A DNA stretch of 64,000 nt from Sphingobacteriales bacterium. GTDB lineage: Bacteria > Bacteroidota > Bacteroidia > Chitinophagales > Chitinophagaceae. A program made the position numbers and the translations under genes. Shown here in pieces: positions 1 through 7,175 of this stretch. Location of the stretch: the NCBI GenBank assembly GCA_016235125.1, contig JACRLZ010000006.1, forward strand, positions 310,001 to 374,000, given 5' to 3'. Within the stretch, counting starts at the first letter, position 1. Every line of letters starts with the position of its first letter. Under the pieces are notes generated by a model. That model saw only the letters and a list, made by a program, of their open reading frames with translations, had not been told where the DNA came from and made no database searches.

Positions 1-383
1 GGATTGTTTTTCTCTGTACCAATGCTACGCAACGCAGAACGAATGCGAGCCAGCAATTCACCGGTGCGAAACGGCTTCACGAGGTAATCATTCGCCCCAT
101 TATCCAATGCTTTTACAATATCTTCTTCATTACTTTGTACCGATAGAATAAGAATTGGCTTTGTACACCACTCTCTTAACTTCTTTAGGACACTGTGACC
201 ACTCTCATCAGGTAAGCCGAGATCAAGAATAATGAGATCAGGAGGATGATTGGCGGCCATACGCAAACCTTCCTTAGCAGTGCCGGAAGATTCCACATTG
301 AAACTGTTACTTTCTAATGTAATTTCCAGCAGCCGGCGAATCTGCATTTCATCATCTATTATCAATATAGCTGCATTATTCAT
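1..383 (-). CDS. kdpE: KdpE-like response regulator, N-terminal part (runs off the left edge)
   Basis: The reverse strand reads a receiver domain from an ATG at 383: the acidic pair D10-D11, the phospho-acceptor D54 in LIILDLGLPD and the conserved lysine in YLVKPF are all visible. The DNA-binding domain lies outside the window. OmpR-family receivers of this type relay the signal from a Kdp kinase to potassium-uptake genes. The start codon overlaps the end of the adjacent kinase gene by 8 bases, so the two are translated together. The kdpE assignment rests on the KdpD-like partner and on the sequence style; no kdpFABC genes are in view. Confidence 0.85.
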   Translation of the reverse strand, partial: MNNAAILIIDDEMQIRRLLEITLESNSFNVESSGTAKEGLRMAANHPPDLIILDLGLPDESGHSVLKKLREWCTKPILILSVQSNEEDIVKALDNGANDYLVKPFRTGELLARIRSALRSIGTEKNN

Positions 384-1506
384 TTTTCAGGTTGTTGATA
401 TATGATATTTCTGCCGGTATTTCAATGATGAACCGGGCACCGTGAGGAACATTTTCCAGTGTAACTGTTCCATTATGTGCTTCTACAAAACCTTTGACGA
501 TAGAAAGACCAAGGCCGGTACCGCCTGTCCTTGAATTTTGTAACCGGTAAAATTTATCGAACACTTTACCGATCTCTTCCGGTGGAAAACCAGGTCCACG
601 GTCTTCAATGACCAGTGATAATACATTAGTTTCTGCTTTTACACTACTATGCTCTGCAGATGTAGCTGACAGCTTAAATATTCTATCCGTCTTGTTTTTT
701 ACTGTGATAAAAATATCTGCATGTTCAGGCGTATAAACAGAAGCGTTGTATAAAAGATTATATACAACCTGCTCTATTAAAGCATAATCCAATTTATATA
801 AAGGCAGATTCTTTTCTATACTAATATCTACCTTTCGGCCTTTGAGTGGCTGGTTCAGCCTGTTCACAGTATCATAAATAAGCTCATTAATATCTGTCCA
901 GTCTTTTTTTGGTAGGATGAAACCTGATTCCAGCCTTGATATGCTGAGCAGATTTTCTACCTGCTGATTTAGCCTTAATGCAGCAACAGAAATATTTTCA
1001 GTAAGCTCTTTTTTGTTTTCATCAGAAAGAACGAAAGGCTCAGCCAGTAAGTTATCCGTTGCCCCTACAATTGTTGTTATAGGTGTTTTAAGCTCATGTG
1101 ATAATGAGTTTAGCAACGTATTGTACAACCTTACTGTTTTTTCTTTTTCTTCTTTTTCCCGTACCTGTTTTTCAATCCGCCGAATCCTGTTTGTCATAAC
1201 AGCATTGATCAGTGCTATAACAAAATACATCAGGAACAACAGGCCATCTTCTGCTGATCCGATATGGAGAGTGAAGCGGGGAGGAATAAAAAAGAAATTC
1301 CAGATAACAGCACTCAGCATGGCGGCAGCAAGCACCGGTAATATATCAAAAACGATTGCAATCAAAGAAACAATAAGCAATAGAATAAAAGCAACAACCT
1401 TGTAACCGATAAAATCAGACAGGAAATAACAAATAGCAGATACTATCACCACTAACCCGATACTGATAAGAAACTGCCTGAGTTTATTGATTTTTGTTAA
1501 CGACAT
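376..1506 (-). CDS. KdpD-type sensor histidine kinase without the KdpD/Usp sensor domains
   Basis: This 376-aa membrane kinase begins with a DUF4118 module of about four membrane segments (residues 12-105, including the diagnostic FFFIPPRFTL loop), followed by a short linker, a HisKA box with H137 in SLSHELKTP, and a HATPase domain with an N box and the G boxes DRGPGFP and GTGLGLSIV. It matches the C-terminal half of KdpD. The N-terminal cytoplasmic KdpD and universal-stress domains of the roughly 900-aa enterobacterial protein are absent; in Bacteroidota these are often a separate protein. It presumably phosphorylates the response regulator that overlaps it downstream. Confidence 0.9.
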   Translation of the reverse strand: MSLTKINKLRQFLISIGLVVIVSAICYFLSDFIGYKVVAFILLLIVSLIAIVFDILPVLAAAMLSAVIWNFFFIPPRFTLHIGSAEDGLLFLMYFVIALINAVMTNRIRRIEKQVREKEEKEKTVRLYNTLLNSLSHELKTPITTIVGATDNLLAEPFVLSDENKKELTENISVAALRLNQQVENLLSISRLESGFILPKKDWTDINELIYDTVNRLNQPLKGRKVDISIEKNLPLYKLDYALIEQVVYNLLYNASVYTPEHADIFITVKNKTDRIFKLSATSAEHSSVKAETNVLSLVIEDRGPGFPPEEIGKVFDKFYRLQNSRTGGTGLGLSIVKGFVEAHNGTVTLENVPHGARFIIEIPAEISYINNLKNE

Positions 1507-1608
1507 TGTTATTTACAAAATGATCGACAACAAAGATAATTCCGGCTTTATAAGCAACGCATAAAAAAAATAAGGATAGTATAAAGATTTTATAAAGAAT
1601 GAACAGAT

Positions 1609-1666
1609 TTATAAGTGCTGCTCTATCACCGGCTCCGGCATCTTTGCCGGCACCACTGATATTTCT
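1609..1666 (-). pseudogene. Orphan copy A of the trxA 3' end
   Basis: Read on the minus strand this stretch encodes VVPAKMPEPVIEQHL followed by TAA. The genuine thioredoxin at 6607-6921 ends [15 protein letters not shown] plus TAA. Nucleotide identity over the roughly 40-base core starting at 1616 is high, and nothing thioredoxin-like precedes it, so this is a detached 3' end rather than a gene. It lies in the intergenic space in front of the sigma factor. The rest of 1507-1724 shows only AT-rich sequence that could hold divergent promoters; I could not place one with confidence. Confidence 0.75.
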
Positions 1667-1724
1667 TGAGGGCATTCAATTATTGCATTTCTGATACCTT
1701 TACAAAACTTACAATATTTTTCTG

Positions 1725-2312
1725 ATGGAAAATATTATGGACATATCAAAGCCCGCCACTACAGTTACATGTTGGGTTGATTTGTATTCTGACAAAATGT
1801 ACACATGGGCTTTGCATAAAACAAGCAGTATAGAGATTGCCGAAGACCTGGTGCAGGAAACTTTTTTAGCTGCTTTTCAGTCTATCCGGAAATTTGAAGG
1901 CAAAAGCGAACCCCAAACCTGGCTCTTTGCTATTCTTAACAATAAAATTGCTGAACATTTCAGGAAACAGTTCCGCAACCCGGCGATTACAGAAAGCCAG
2001 TCTGACACATCAATATTTGATACGCTGTTTGATGCCAATGACCAATGGTTAAAAGAACAGCGACCAAAACAATGGCAGGATGAGCAAACTAATTTGCTGG
2101 ACGATGCGGCATTTATTAAAATTTTGCAGGCTTGCATGGGAAAATTACCGGGCAACTGGATGGCTGCTGTTCGATTAAAATATCTTGAAGAAAAAAAGGG
2201 AGAACTGATATGTCAGGAATTGGGAATTACCCCTACTAATTTCTGGCAGATACTTCACCGGGCAAAATTGCAGTTAAGAAAATGTTTGGAAGTAAACTGG
2301 TTTACCCCGTAG
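1725..2312 (+). CDS. ECF-type RNA polymerase sigma factor
   Basis: This 195-aa protein has the two helical domains of a group 4 sigma-70 factor: region 2 around residues 15-75 (IAEDLVQETFLAAFQ and the promoter-melting FEGKSEPQTWLFAI segment) and region 4 around residues 125-190 (a helix-turn-helix ending in ITPTNFWQILHRAKLQLRKCL). A second in-frame ATG at 1737 is an equally possible start. A zinc-finger protein of the kind that acts as its anti-sigma factor lies two genes downstream at 2603, separated by a GIY-YIG gene. Downstream genes suggest control of a metal-stress response, which is an inference. Confidence 0.88.
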   Translation: MENIMDISKPATTVTCWVDLYSDKMYTWALHKTSSIEIAEDLVQETFLAAFQSIRKFEGKSEPQTWLFAILNNKIAEHFRKQFRNPAITESQSDTSIFDTLFDANDQWLKEQRPKQWQDEQTNLLDDAAFIKILQACMGKLPGNWMAAVRLKYLEEKKGELICQELGITPTNFWQILHRAKLQLRKCLEVNWFTP

Positions 2313-2590
2313 GATTATGCATTACTATGTTTATGTGCTATTCTCATTAAAGGGTAAAAAATTTTATACCGGTTATACAAATAATTTGAAAAACAGGTTA
2401 AAAGAACATCAGAATGGTAAAGTATTTTCCACAAAGAACCGTTTGCCATTGATTTTGATATATTTTGAAGGATGTTTGAACCAGCAAGATGCAACGAGAA
2501 GAGAAAAATATCTAAAATCGGGAAACGGTAAAATTTATCTAAGAAACAGAATGGCAGAGTATTTTAATAAAAATAATCCAACGGGGTAAA
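2301..2590. repeat. Perfect 10-bp inverted repeat bracketing the GIY-YIG gene
   Basis: TTTACCCCGT at 2301-2310 is exactly reverse-complementary to ACGGGGTAAA at 2581-2590. The left arm overlaps the last codons and stop of the sigma gene; the right arm overlaps the stop of the GIY-YIG gene. The pair encloses that gene almost precisely. The arms may mark the ends of an inserted cassette, or may act as short terminator halves. Confidence 0.6.
2317..2589 (+). CDS. GIY-YIG nuclease family protein
   Basis: This 90-aa single-domain protein has the GIY-YIG signature in the form YVYVL ... FYTGYT, the following NLKNRLKEH helix with the conserved arginine, and the catalytic glutamate region ATRREKYLK. 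It fits the small stand-alone UPF0213/YhbQ-like group, which is multicopy in many Bacteroidota; the substrate of these proteins is not established. It sits four bases after the sigma factor and 13 bases before the zinc-finger gene, breaking a pair that is normally adjacent, and is bracketed by a perfect 10-bp inverted repeat. Both facts suggest a later insertion. Confidence 0.9.
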   Translation: MHYYVYVLFSLKGKKFYTGYTNNLKNRLKEHQNGKVFSTKNRLPLILIYFEGCLNQQDATRREKYLKSGNGKIYLRNRMAEYFNKNNPTG

Positions 2591-2602
2591 AAAAATAACA
2601 GG

Positions 2603-2875
2603 ATGAAAAAGCTGATGTATTACCTGATGCTGTCATGCAAAAAAGCGACAGAACTGATAGAAAAGAGGACATTGGTAAAACTTTCCTTCAAGGAGAAAGT
2701 ACAATTAAGGATGCATAAAAGCATGTGTGACGCATGTACTGCCTACGAAATGCAAAGCGGGAAAATAGATGAATTACTGCATAAGCATATACATAATGTC
2801 AGCGTTGATAATGCGGCTACGCTGAATAATGAGGCATTAAAAGAAACGATTATTAATAACATACCAAACAATTGA
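2603..2875 (+). CDS. Putative zinc-finger anti-sigma factor
   Basis: This 90-aa soluble protein carries a C...HKSMCDAC pattern (an early cysteine in LSCKKATELIE, then HxxxCxxC near residues 38-45), the zf-HC2 type seen in small anti-sigma factors of Bacteroidota. It has no membrane segment. Its position directly after a sigma gene (once the GIY-YIG gene is ignored) supports a role in binding and inhibiting that sigma factor. The next gene overlaps its stop codon. Function is inferred from motif and context. Confidence 0.7.
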   Translation: MKKLMYYLMLSCKKATELIEKRTLVKLSFKEKVQLRMHKSMCDACTAYEMQSGKIDELLHKHIHNVSVDNAATLNNEALKETIINNIPNN

Positions 2876-3657
2876 AACGATTGTATGTCATCGCAGCCTT
2901 ACCCCTCATCTTTATTGCCACCTGGTGGTTAGGGGCTTTGCCTGCCAGCACCACTTCAGCCTCACACCTGGACCAGGCTATTCTTAAACTTTCAGAAAAA
3001 TTATTGTATGCGGTTAAAACGGAGTCTGCAACTGACAGCCTGGAAAAAGAATTAGCCTCTCTGAACATGGATAATCTTATTACTGGTTTAAGCAATGATG
3101 CAGCAAGAAAGGCTTTTTGGATAAATATATACAATTCATTCTACCAGGTTCTTGCCATCCGTGAAAAGAAAACCAGGCCCGGGATTTATAAAGAAAAACT
3201 GATACCTGTCGCCGGGCATTCCTTTAGTCTTGATGATATTGAGCATGGTATATTACGAAAATACCGGTGGAAGTACAGCATGGGTTATTTGCCGCAGTTC
3301 TTACCTTCAAAACTCATTAAGCGGTTAGCTGTTTCAAAAATAGATTACCGCATTCATTTTACCCTTAACTGCGGAGCCAAAAGCTGCCCGCCCATTGCGT
3401 TTTACGAGTATGAAAAACTGGAAAAGCAATTAGATATAGCGACAAAGGTTTTTTTTAAAAGTGAAACCGATATTGACACAGTGAAGAAACAGATAGCGAC
3501 AAGTAAAATCCTTCAATGGTTTAAAGGTGATTTCGGCGGCAAAAAAGGAATTCGTTCTTTGCTATCAAAAATATTCAACCAGGATTTTGGCAGTTACAGT
3601 ATTAAGTTTAAAGACTACGATTGGTCAGGGCAATTAAAAAATTACAGTTCTGAGTAA
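2872..3657 (+). CDS. DUF547 domain protein, secreted or membrane-anchored
   Basis: This 261-aa protein starts with a hydrophobic signal or anchor (residues 5-22) and then a DUF547 domain, recognised by the conserved KAFWINIYNSF segment, the FSLDDIEHGILR segment and the cysteine motif CGAKSCPP near residues 167-174. DUF547 has a papain-like fold with a possible catalytic cysteine, but no reaction is established. The start is TTG at 2872, overlapping the anti-sigma stop; no ATG fits as well. It is the fourth gene of an apparent operon that continues into the mercury-type transporter. Confidence 0.85.
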   Translation: MKRLYVIAALPLIFIATWWLGALPASTTSASHLDQAILKLSEKLLYAVKTESATDSLEKELASLNMDNLITGLSNDAARKAFWINIYNSFYQVLAIREKKTRPGIYKEKLIPVAGHSFSLDDIEHGILRKYRWKYSMGYLPQFLPSKLIKRLAVSKIDYRIHFTLNCGAKSCPPIAFYEYEKLEKQLDIATKVFFKSETDIDTVKKQIATSKILQWFKGDFGGKKGIRSLLSKIFNQDFGSYSIKFKDYDWSGQLKNYSSE

Positions 3658-3663
3658 TTTACT

Positions 3664-4266
3664 ATGAAATCAAACAGCAAAATTATCGGCGCTGGTATAT
3701 TGACAGCCACAGCAGCTTCGTTATGCTGTATTACCCCTGTGCTGGCATTAATCAGTGGATCAAGCGGTATCGCTTCCGCCTTTTCATGGATGGAACCTTT
3801 TCGTCCTTACCTGATTGCGCTGACTATTGCAGTTTTGGGATTTGCATGGTATCAAAAATTGAAACCACGAAGAAAAGATGAGATCGCTTGCGACTGCGAA
3901 GAAGACAAACCATCATTCTGGCAAGGCAAAACATTTCTTGCAATTGTTACGGCGCTTTCTTTTTTGCTGATGGCTTTTCCCGAATATTCCCGCATTTTTT
4001 ATCCTAAAGCGGAGAGAAAAGAAATAATAATAGTGAATAAAAACTACATTCAGCAGGCGGAGTTTAAGATTAAAGGGATGACCTGCGAAGCATGTACAGA
4101 GCATATCAATCTGGCTCTGTCAAAAATACCGGGTGTTCTTGAGTACAAAACTGAATACAAAGCCGGCAGCAGCACCGTAAAATTTGATAACTCAAAAACC
4201 AATCAGGATTCCATTGCAAATGCAATAAACGAATCAGGATATAAAGTAACGAACATCCAAAAATAA
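3664..4266 (+). CDS. merTP: MerT-MerP fusion, mercuric ion transporter
   Basis: The N-terminal half (residues 1-120) is MerT-like: about three membrane segments, the vicinal cysteine pair CC at residues 21-22 in the first helix (ASLCCITP) and a cytoplasmic CDC pair. The C-terminal 65 residues form a heavy-metal-associated (HMA) domain with the GMTCEAC metal-binding loop, as in periplasmic MerP. In known MerTP proteins the HMA domain passes Hg(II) to the transporter for import. No merA reductase or MerR regulator is present nearby, so detoxification must rely on something elsewhere, or the substrate is another thiophilic metal. Confidence 0.9.
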   Translation: MKSNSKIIGAGILTATAASLCCITPVLALISGSSGIASAFSWMEPFRPYLIALTIAVLGFAWYQKLKPRRKDEIACDCEEDKPSFWQGKTFLAIVTALSFLLMAFPEYSRIFYPKAERKEIIIVNKNYIQQAEFKIKGMTCEACTEHINLALSKIPGVLEYKTEYKAGSSTVKFDNSKTNQDSIANAINESGYKVTNIQK

Positions 4267-4269
4267 AAA

Positions 4270-4476
4270 ATGGAAATTGTAGTCAACTCAATAATCACTT
4301 GCCCGCACTGTGGCTATTCCAGGGAAGAAATAATGCCCACAGATGCCTGTCAATACTTCTATGAATGTAAAAAATGCAAAGCTGTGCTAAAACCGCAGCC
4401 GGGCGATTGTTGCGTTTTTTGCAGCTACGGTACGGTAAAGTGCCCGCCTGTACAGCAACAAAACAGTTGCTGCTGA
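4270..4476 (+). CDS. GDCCVxC-motif small protein
   Basis: This 68-aa protein is a zinc-ribbon-like, cysteine-rich polypeptide: CPHCGYSRE near residue 10, CKKCK near residue 34, the family signature GDCCVFCSYG near residues 45-54, then KCPP and a terminal CC. The family regularly accompanies MerT genes and in some species has selenocysteine in the signature; here the codons are ordinary cysteine. It probably binds mercury or a similar metal in the cytoplasm. It lies three bases after merTP and closes the operon. Confidence 0.85.
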   Translation: MEIVVNSIITCPHCGYSREEIMPTDACQYFYECKKCKAVLKPQPGDCCVFCSYGTVKCPPVQQQNSCC

Positions 4477-4599
4477 AAAATACATTTACATAGCATCTTA
4501 TCTCCTTTTCAGAAATATTTTGAAACAGATGTCAGGTTTCAGAACCGGCAGCAACTATTCATTGTAATTCATGAATTATTTAATCAAAACAATTTGAAA

Positions 4600-4872
4600 A
4601 TGAAAAAATTACTATTATCTCTCCTGGTGGCCGGTTCACTGGCGGCTTGTCAATCTTCTGCCAATCCTCCGCATGGGCAGGATGGTCATAAGTGTGATAA
4701 AGAATGTATGGCCAAAAATATGCCGGCAGACAGCAGTAAAACAAATACGATGACAGCTCCCATGAAAGACCATGTTTGCACAGATGCCTGTAAAGACGGG
4801 AATCATGTATATGCACATGGTGAAAAGGAGCATGTATGTGACAATACTTGTCCCATGTATGAAAAAATGTAG
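4600..4872 (+). CDS. Small lipoprotein with three HxCxxxC repeats
   Basis: This 90-aa protein has a signal peptide ending in the lipobox AGSLAAC (lipidated C17). The mature part contains three evenly written copies of the pattern His-x-Cys-x3-Cys: H30/C32/C36, H58/C60/C64 and H78/C80/C84, with further histidines and methionines between them. That arrangement suggests a periplasmic or outer-membrane metal scavenger, consistent with the mercury-type genes upstream. I do not recognise the family. The ATG at 4600 is chosen because it gives a clean lipoprotein signal; a TTG six bases earlier adds nothing. A strong terminator follows directly. Confidence 0.8.
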   Translation: MKKLLLSLLVAGSLAACQSSANPPHGQDGHKCDKECMAKNMPADSSKTNTMTAPMKDHVCTDACKDGNHVYAHGEKEHVCDNTCPMYEKM

Positions 4873-4877
4873 TTGAT

Positions 4878-4911
4878 TTGATCGGGGGCCTTTCAACCGG
4901 TCCCCGATCAA
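4878..4911 (+). terminator. Rho-independent terminator
   Basis: A perfect 10-bp stem, TTGATCGGGG at 4878-4887 paired with CCCCGATCAA at 4902-4911, lies six bases after the lipoprotein stop codon and runs into an A/T-rich tail. Confidence 0.8.
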
Positions 4912-4939
4912 AATTTAAAACAATCAAAAATTTAAAAAG

Positions 4940-5362
4940 TTGTCAGATAAAATAAGACAATCATTTATTGGTGGAATAGTTGGGACAGCAGCAATGACGC
5001 TTATAAGCTGGATGAGTCCTTTAATTGGCTTTCCCAAAATGTCGCCACCCGATATGCTTTCAGGTATGTTCGGCTTACCTGTTTTTGCTGGTTGGGTAAT
5101 GCACTTTATGATCGGAGTGATATTTGCCTTAGCCTATATTTTTTTAATTCAAAAGCAATTGCAGAAAATTTCAAACCGTTATGTAAAAGGCACAGTCTTT
5201 GGTATAATTGTTTTTGTTTTTGCTCAGGTAATGATGTTTTTAATGACTGCTGTGTTTACATCCATTCCTTCGCCTGCGGGAAGCATGGCTTTAATGATGT
5301 TGGGCAGCGTTATCGGGCATGTCGTTTATGGTATTGTAACCGTGTTGTTCATAAAGCATTAA
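4940..5362 (+). CDS. Four-helix membrane protein (DUF6789-like)
   Basis: This 140-aa protein is almost entirely hydrophobic, with about four membrane segments (roughly residues 8-28, 45-70, 82-105 and 115-138). The glycine-rich first helix GGIVGTAAMT and the MSPLIGFPKM loop resemble DUF6789-type inner-membrane proteins; function is unknown. The only start that keeps the first helix is TTG at 4940. It stands between a terminator and the thioredoxin-fold gene, and may share a promoter with the latter. Confidence 0.7.
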   Translation: MSDKIRQSFIGGIVGTAAMTLISWMSPLIGFPKMSPPDMLSGMFGLPVFAGWVMHFMIGVIFALAYIFLIQKQLQKISNRYVKGTVFGIIVFVFAQVMMFLMTAVFTSIPSPAGSMALMMLGSVIGHVVYGIVTVLFIKH

Positions 5363-5389
5363 TTTCTTAAACCAATTTCATTTTACTAT

Positions 5390-5829
5390 ATGAAAAAAAT
5401 ATTATTCCTGTCCCCCGTTGTATTATTAGTAATTTTTTTTCGGCAAAAAGAATAACTCCGGATGATAAAGCAGAAATCAATTTTTTCAAAGGCACATGGA
5501 GTGAAGCGCTGACAAAAGCGAAGAAGGAAAATAAACCCATCTTTCTTGACATCTATGCCACATGGTGCGGTCCCTGCAAACTCCTGAAAAAACAAACTTT
5601 TGCTGATAAAGAAGTAGTAAAATTTTTCAATACCAATTTTATAAACGTATCATTGGATGGTGAAAAAGGTGATGGCGAAGTACTGGCACAGAAATATCAG
5701 ATACCCGGATACCCAACCCTGATTATTTTAGATAATAATGAGAACTTTTTATATACCACTGCCGGATTTATGCCTCCCAAAGACTTTTTAGAATTTGGGA
5801 AAGAAGGATTGAAGCAACTCGGGAAATAA
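5390..5829 (+). pseudogene. Secreted thioredoxin-fold protein, frameshifted in a T8 run
   Basis: From ATG 5390 a signal peptide (MKKILFLSPVVLLVIFF) is followed after the T8 run at 5433-5440 by a stop at 5453-5455. One additional T in the run joins this signal peptide in frame to a complete thioredoxin-fold domain ending at 5829, with the active site YATWCGPCK and the cis-proline segment IPGYPT. The reading frame thus needs nine T bases and has eight. The rest of the domain shows no other damage, so a slippage-prone on/off switch, a recent mutation or a sequencing error are all possible. As read, a short peptide is made. Confidence 0.8.
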
Positions 5830-5839
5830 TTTTTCAAAT

Positions 5840-5898
5840 TAAAGATGCTGCTCTATCACCTGCTCCAGCATTTTTGTCGGCACCGCGCCGGTAGTATT
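5840..5898 (-). pseudogene. Orphan copy B of the trxA 3' end
   Basis: The minus strand encodes [15 protein letters not shown] followed by TAA, differing from the end of the real thioredoxin (6607-6921) at two positions over these 15 residues. The core from 5846 matches the trxA 3' end at nucleotide level. The palindromic arms AGATGCTG and CAGCATTT are kept through a G-T wobble. No upstream thioredoxin coding sequence is attached. It separates the frameshifted thioredoxin-fold gene from the toxin-antitoxin pair. Confidence 0.8.
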
Positions 5899-5961
5899 AA
5901 CTTAAAGATAAACAGAACCGTCAGAACCTTTACCGGATACCCGGCAGGAAAAAAAACGACC

Positions 5962-5993
5962 TTTGGAAAACGCCGCTAAAACAAATAAATTTG
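5962..5993 (+). promoter_or_regulatory. Bacteroidota-type promoter for the toxin-antitoxin pair
   Basis: A -33 element TTTG at 5962-5965 is followed after 20 bases by TAAATTTG at 5986-5993, a full match to the TAnnTTTG -7 consensus. Transcription would begin near 5999, about ten bases before the antitoxin ATG. Confidence 0.7.
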
Positions 5994-6009
5994 TAATAAA
6001 GAAAAAGTA

Positions 6010-6201
6010 ATGATTGTAACGATTACCAGCCGCTCTACCAGGGCAGAAATAGAAAAAGCGCTTAAGAAATTGAACGGTCAACGGACACGCCGCCGCCATC
6101 GTTCAAAAAAGGCTTTTGATGCATATGACTTCTGCGGTGTGCTTCGCCTGAAGCAAGACCCCTTACAACTCCAAAAAAAATGGAGAAATGAGTGGGAATA
6201 A
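6010..6201 (+). CDS. Putative antitoxin of a PIN-domain toxin-antitoxin pair
   Basis: This 63-aa protein is very basic in its middle (GQRTRRRHRSKK) and ends in an aromatic, partly helical tail that could grip a toxin (LQLQKKWRNEWE). Its N-terminus MIVTITSRSTRAEIEKAL resembles a beta strand plus helix rather than a clear ribbon-helix-helix or AbrB domain, so the class is uncertain. It overlaps the PIN gene by 14 bases, the usual arrangement for antitoxin and toxin, and has its own strong promoter. Confidence 0.7.
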   Translation: MIVTITSRSTRAEIEKALKKLNGQRTRRRHRSKKAFDAYDFCGVLRLKQDPLQLQKKWRNEWE

Positions 6202-6559
6202 TTACCTGCTGGATACCAATATCATTCTCTACCTGCTGGGTGGCGATAAAATACTGGCAGAAATAATAGGGAATAAAACACCCTATATCAGTTTTATTAC
6301 CGAAATGGAACTGCTGGCCAACCCACAGATAAAACCTTCGGAAGACAAAATTATCCGTGACTTTCTTTCTGCCTGTATTATTATTGAAATGAATGTTGAT
6401 ATAAAGCGGGGAGCTATTTCAATCCGGAAGAAAAGTGGCCTGAAACTACCGGATAGTATTATTGCTGCTACCGCAGAATACGAAAATCTTTCATTGCTTA
6501 CTGCAGACGGAGATTTTAATAAGCTGAAATCATTAAATATCCTGCAATATAAAAAATAG
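6188..6559 (+). CDS. PIN-domain ribonuclease toxin (VapC-like)
   Basis: This 123-aa protein is a full-length PIN domain. Acidic metal-binding residues are visible at D9 (LLDTN), the glutamates of TEMELL near residues 39-41, D89 (LPDSIIAATA) and D107/D109 (LLTADGDF). VapC-type toxins cut tRNA or rRNA using magnesium and are held inactive by the antitoxin encoded just upstream. The gene overlaps that antitoxin and is flanked on one side by a trxA 3' remnant and on the other by trxA itself, so it may have arrived as a small cassette. Confidence 0.88.
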   Translation: MSGNNYLLDTNIILYLLGGDKILAEIIGNKTPYISFITEMELLANPQIKPSEDKIIRDFLSACIIIEMNVDIKRGAISIRKKSGLKLPDSIIAATAEYENLSLLTADGDFNKLKSLNILQYKK

Positions 6560-6606
6560 TAGCCCCATGCCAGTGTAAAAGAGATTTAAGAAAACTCAGG
6601 ATGAAT

Positions 6607-6921
6607 TCAGAGATGCTGCTCAATCACCTGCTCCAGCATCTTTGCAGGCACCACGCCGGATTGACGCCACCTGATCTGCCCGTTTTTAAAGAGGATAAGG
6701 GTGGGCACACCCTGTATGTTAAATGCTTCTGCCATTTGCGGACTTTGGTCCACATCTATTTTTATAATAGTGGCTTTATCCCCGAGGTGACTTTTGACTT
6801 CTTTCAGTATCGGCGCCAGCATTCTGCATGGTCCGCACCACTCAGCAGAAAAATCAACCAGTACGGGTTTGTCTGATTTGACCAGTTCAGAAAATGATTT
6901 TGATATCTCAGGCGTCACCAT
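6607..6921 (-). CDS. trxA: Thioredoxin
   Basis: This 104-aa protein is a complete cytoplasmic thioredoxin: active site W28-C29-G30-P31-C32, the buried aspartate in LVDFSAEW and the cis-proline loop GVPT. It reduces disulfides and, in this setting, probably persulfides on the neighbouring sulfur carriers. It is the last gene of a three-gene operon with rhodanese and a small membrane protein (five-base spacing). Its 3' end holds an inverted repeat, AGATGCTG at 6611-6618 and CAGCATCT at 6634-6641, and is the sequence duplicated at 1609 and 5840. Confidence 0.95.
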   Translation of the reverse strand: MVTPEISKSFSELVKSDKPVLVDFSAEWCGPCRMLAPILKEVKSHLGDKATIIKIDVDQSPQMAEAFNIQGVPTLILFKNGQIRWRQSGVVPAKMLEQVIEQHL

Positions 6922-6926
6922 AGTTT

Positions 6927-7163
6927 TTATTTTATCTCTTCAAACTCTGCTTCTGCAATTTCCGGTTTATTTTTTGTTTGTGACGGATAATAACATTTCC
7001 CGGCGGCACAACCAATAGCAAACAACCCCATCGCTGCAAAATAGGCACCAACTATTATCCCTGCCCACTGCCTGCCTGCTATTGATTGTATAAGAATCAT
7101 GATTCCTGCTGCCAGGTACAGGATCCGGATAAAATTCCAGCCTGATAAAATGCGTTGCTTCAT
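6927..7163 (-). CDS. Small two-helix membrane protein with a cysteine pair (YgaP-tail-like)
   Basis: This 78-aa protein has two membrane segments (roughly residues 13-30 and 36-53) followed by [10 protein letters not shown] and a charged tail. The topology and the cysteines resemble the DUF2892 membrane part of YgaP, in which a rhodanese domain is fused to such helices; here rhodanese is encoded as the separate gene 12 bases upstream. It may act in sulfane-sulfur release or thiocyanate export, which is inferred from the YgaP comparison only. Confidence 0.75.
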   Translation of the reverse strand: MKQRILSGWNFIRILYLAAGIMILIQSIAGRQWAGIIVGAYFAAMGLFAIGCAAGKCYYPSQTKNKPEIAEAEFEEIK

Positions 7164-7175
7164 CGTACTGTCTTT

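Noticed and set aside
2603..2875. The sigma/anti-sigma pair as a FecI/FecR iron-uptake system
   Set aside because: The partner is a small soluble zinc-finger protein, not a membrane FecR, and no TonB-dependent receptor follows.
4270..4476. GDCCVxC protein as a selenoprotein
   Set aside because: All signature positions have ordinary cysteine codons and no TGA interrupts the frame.
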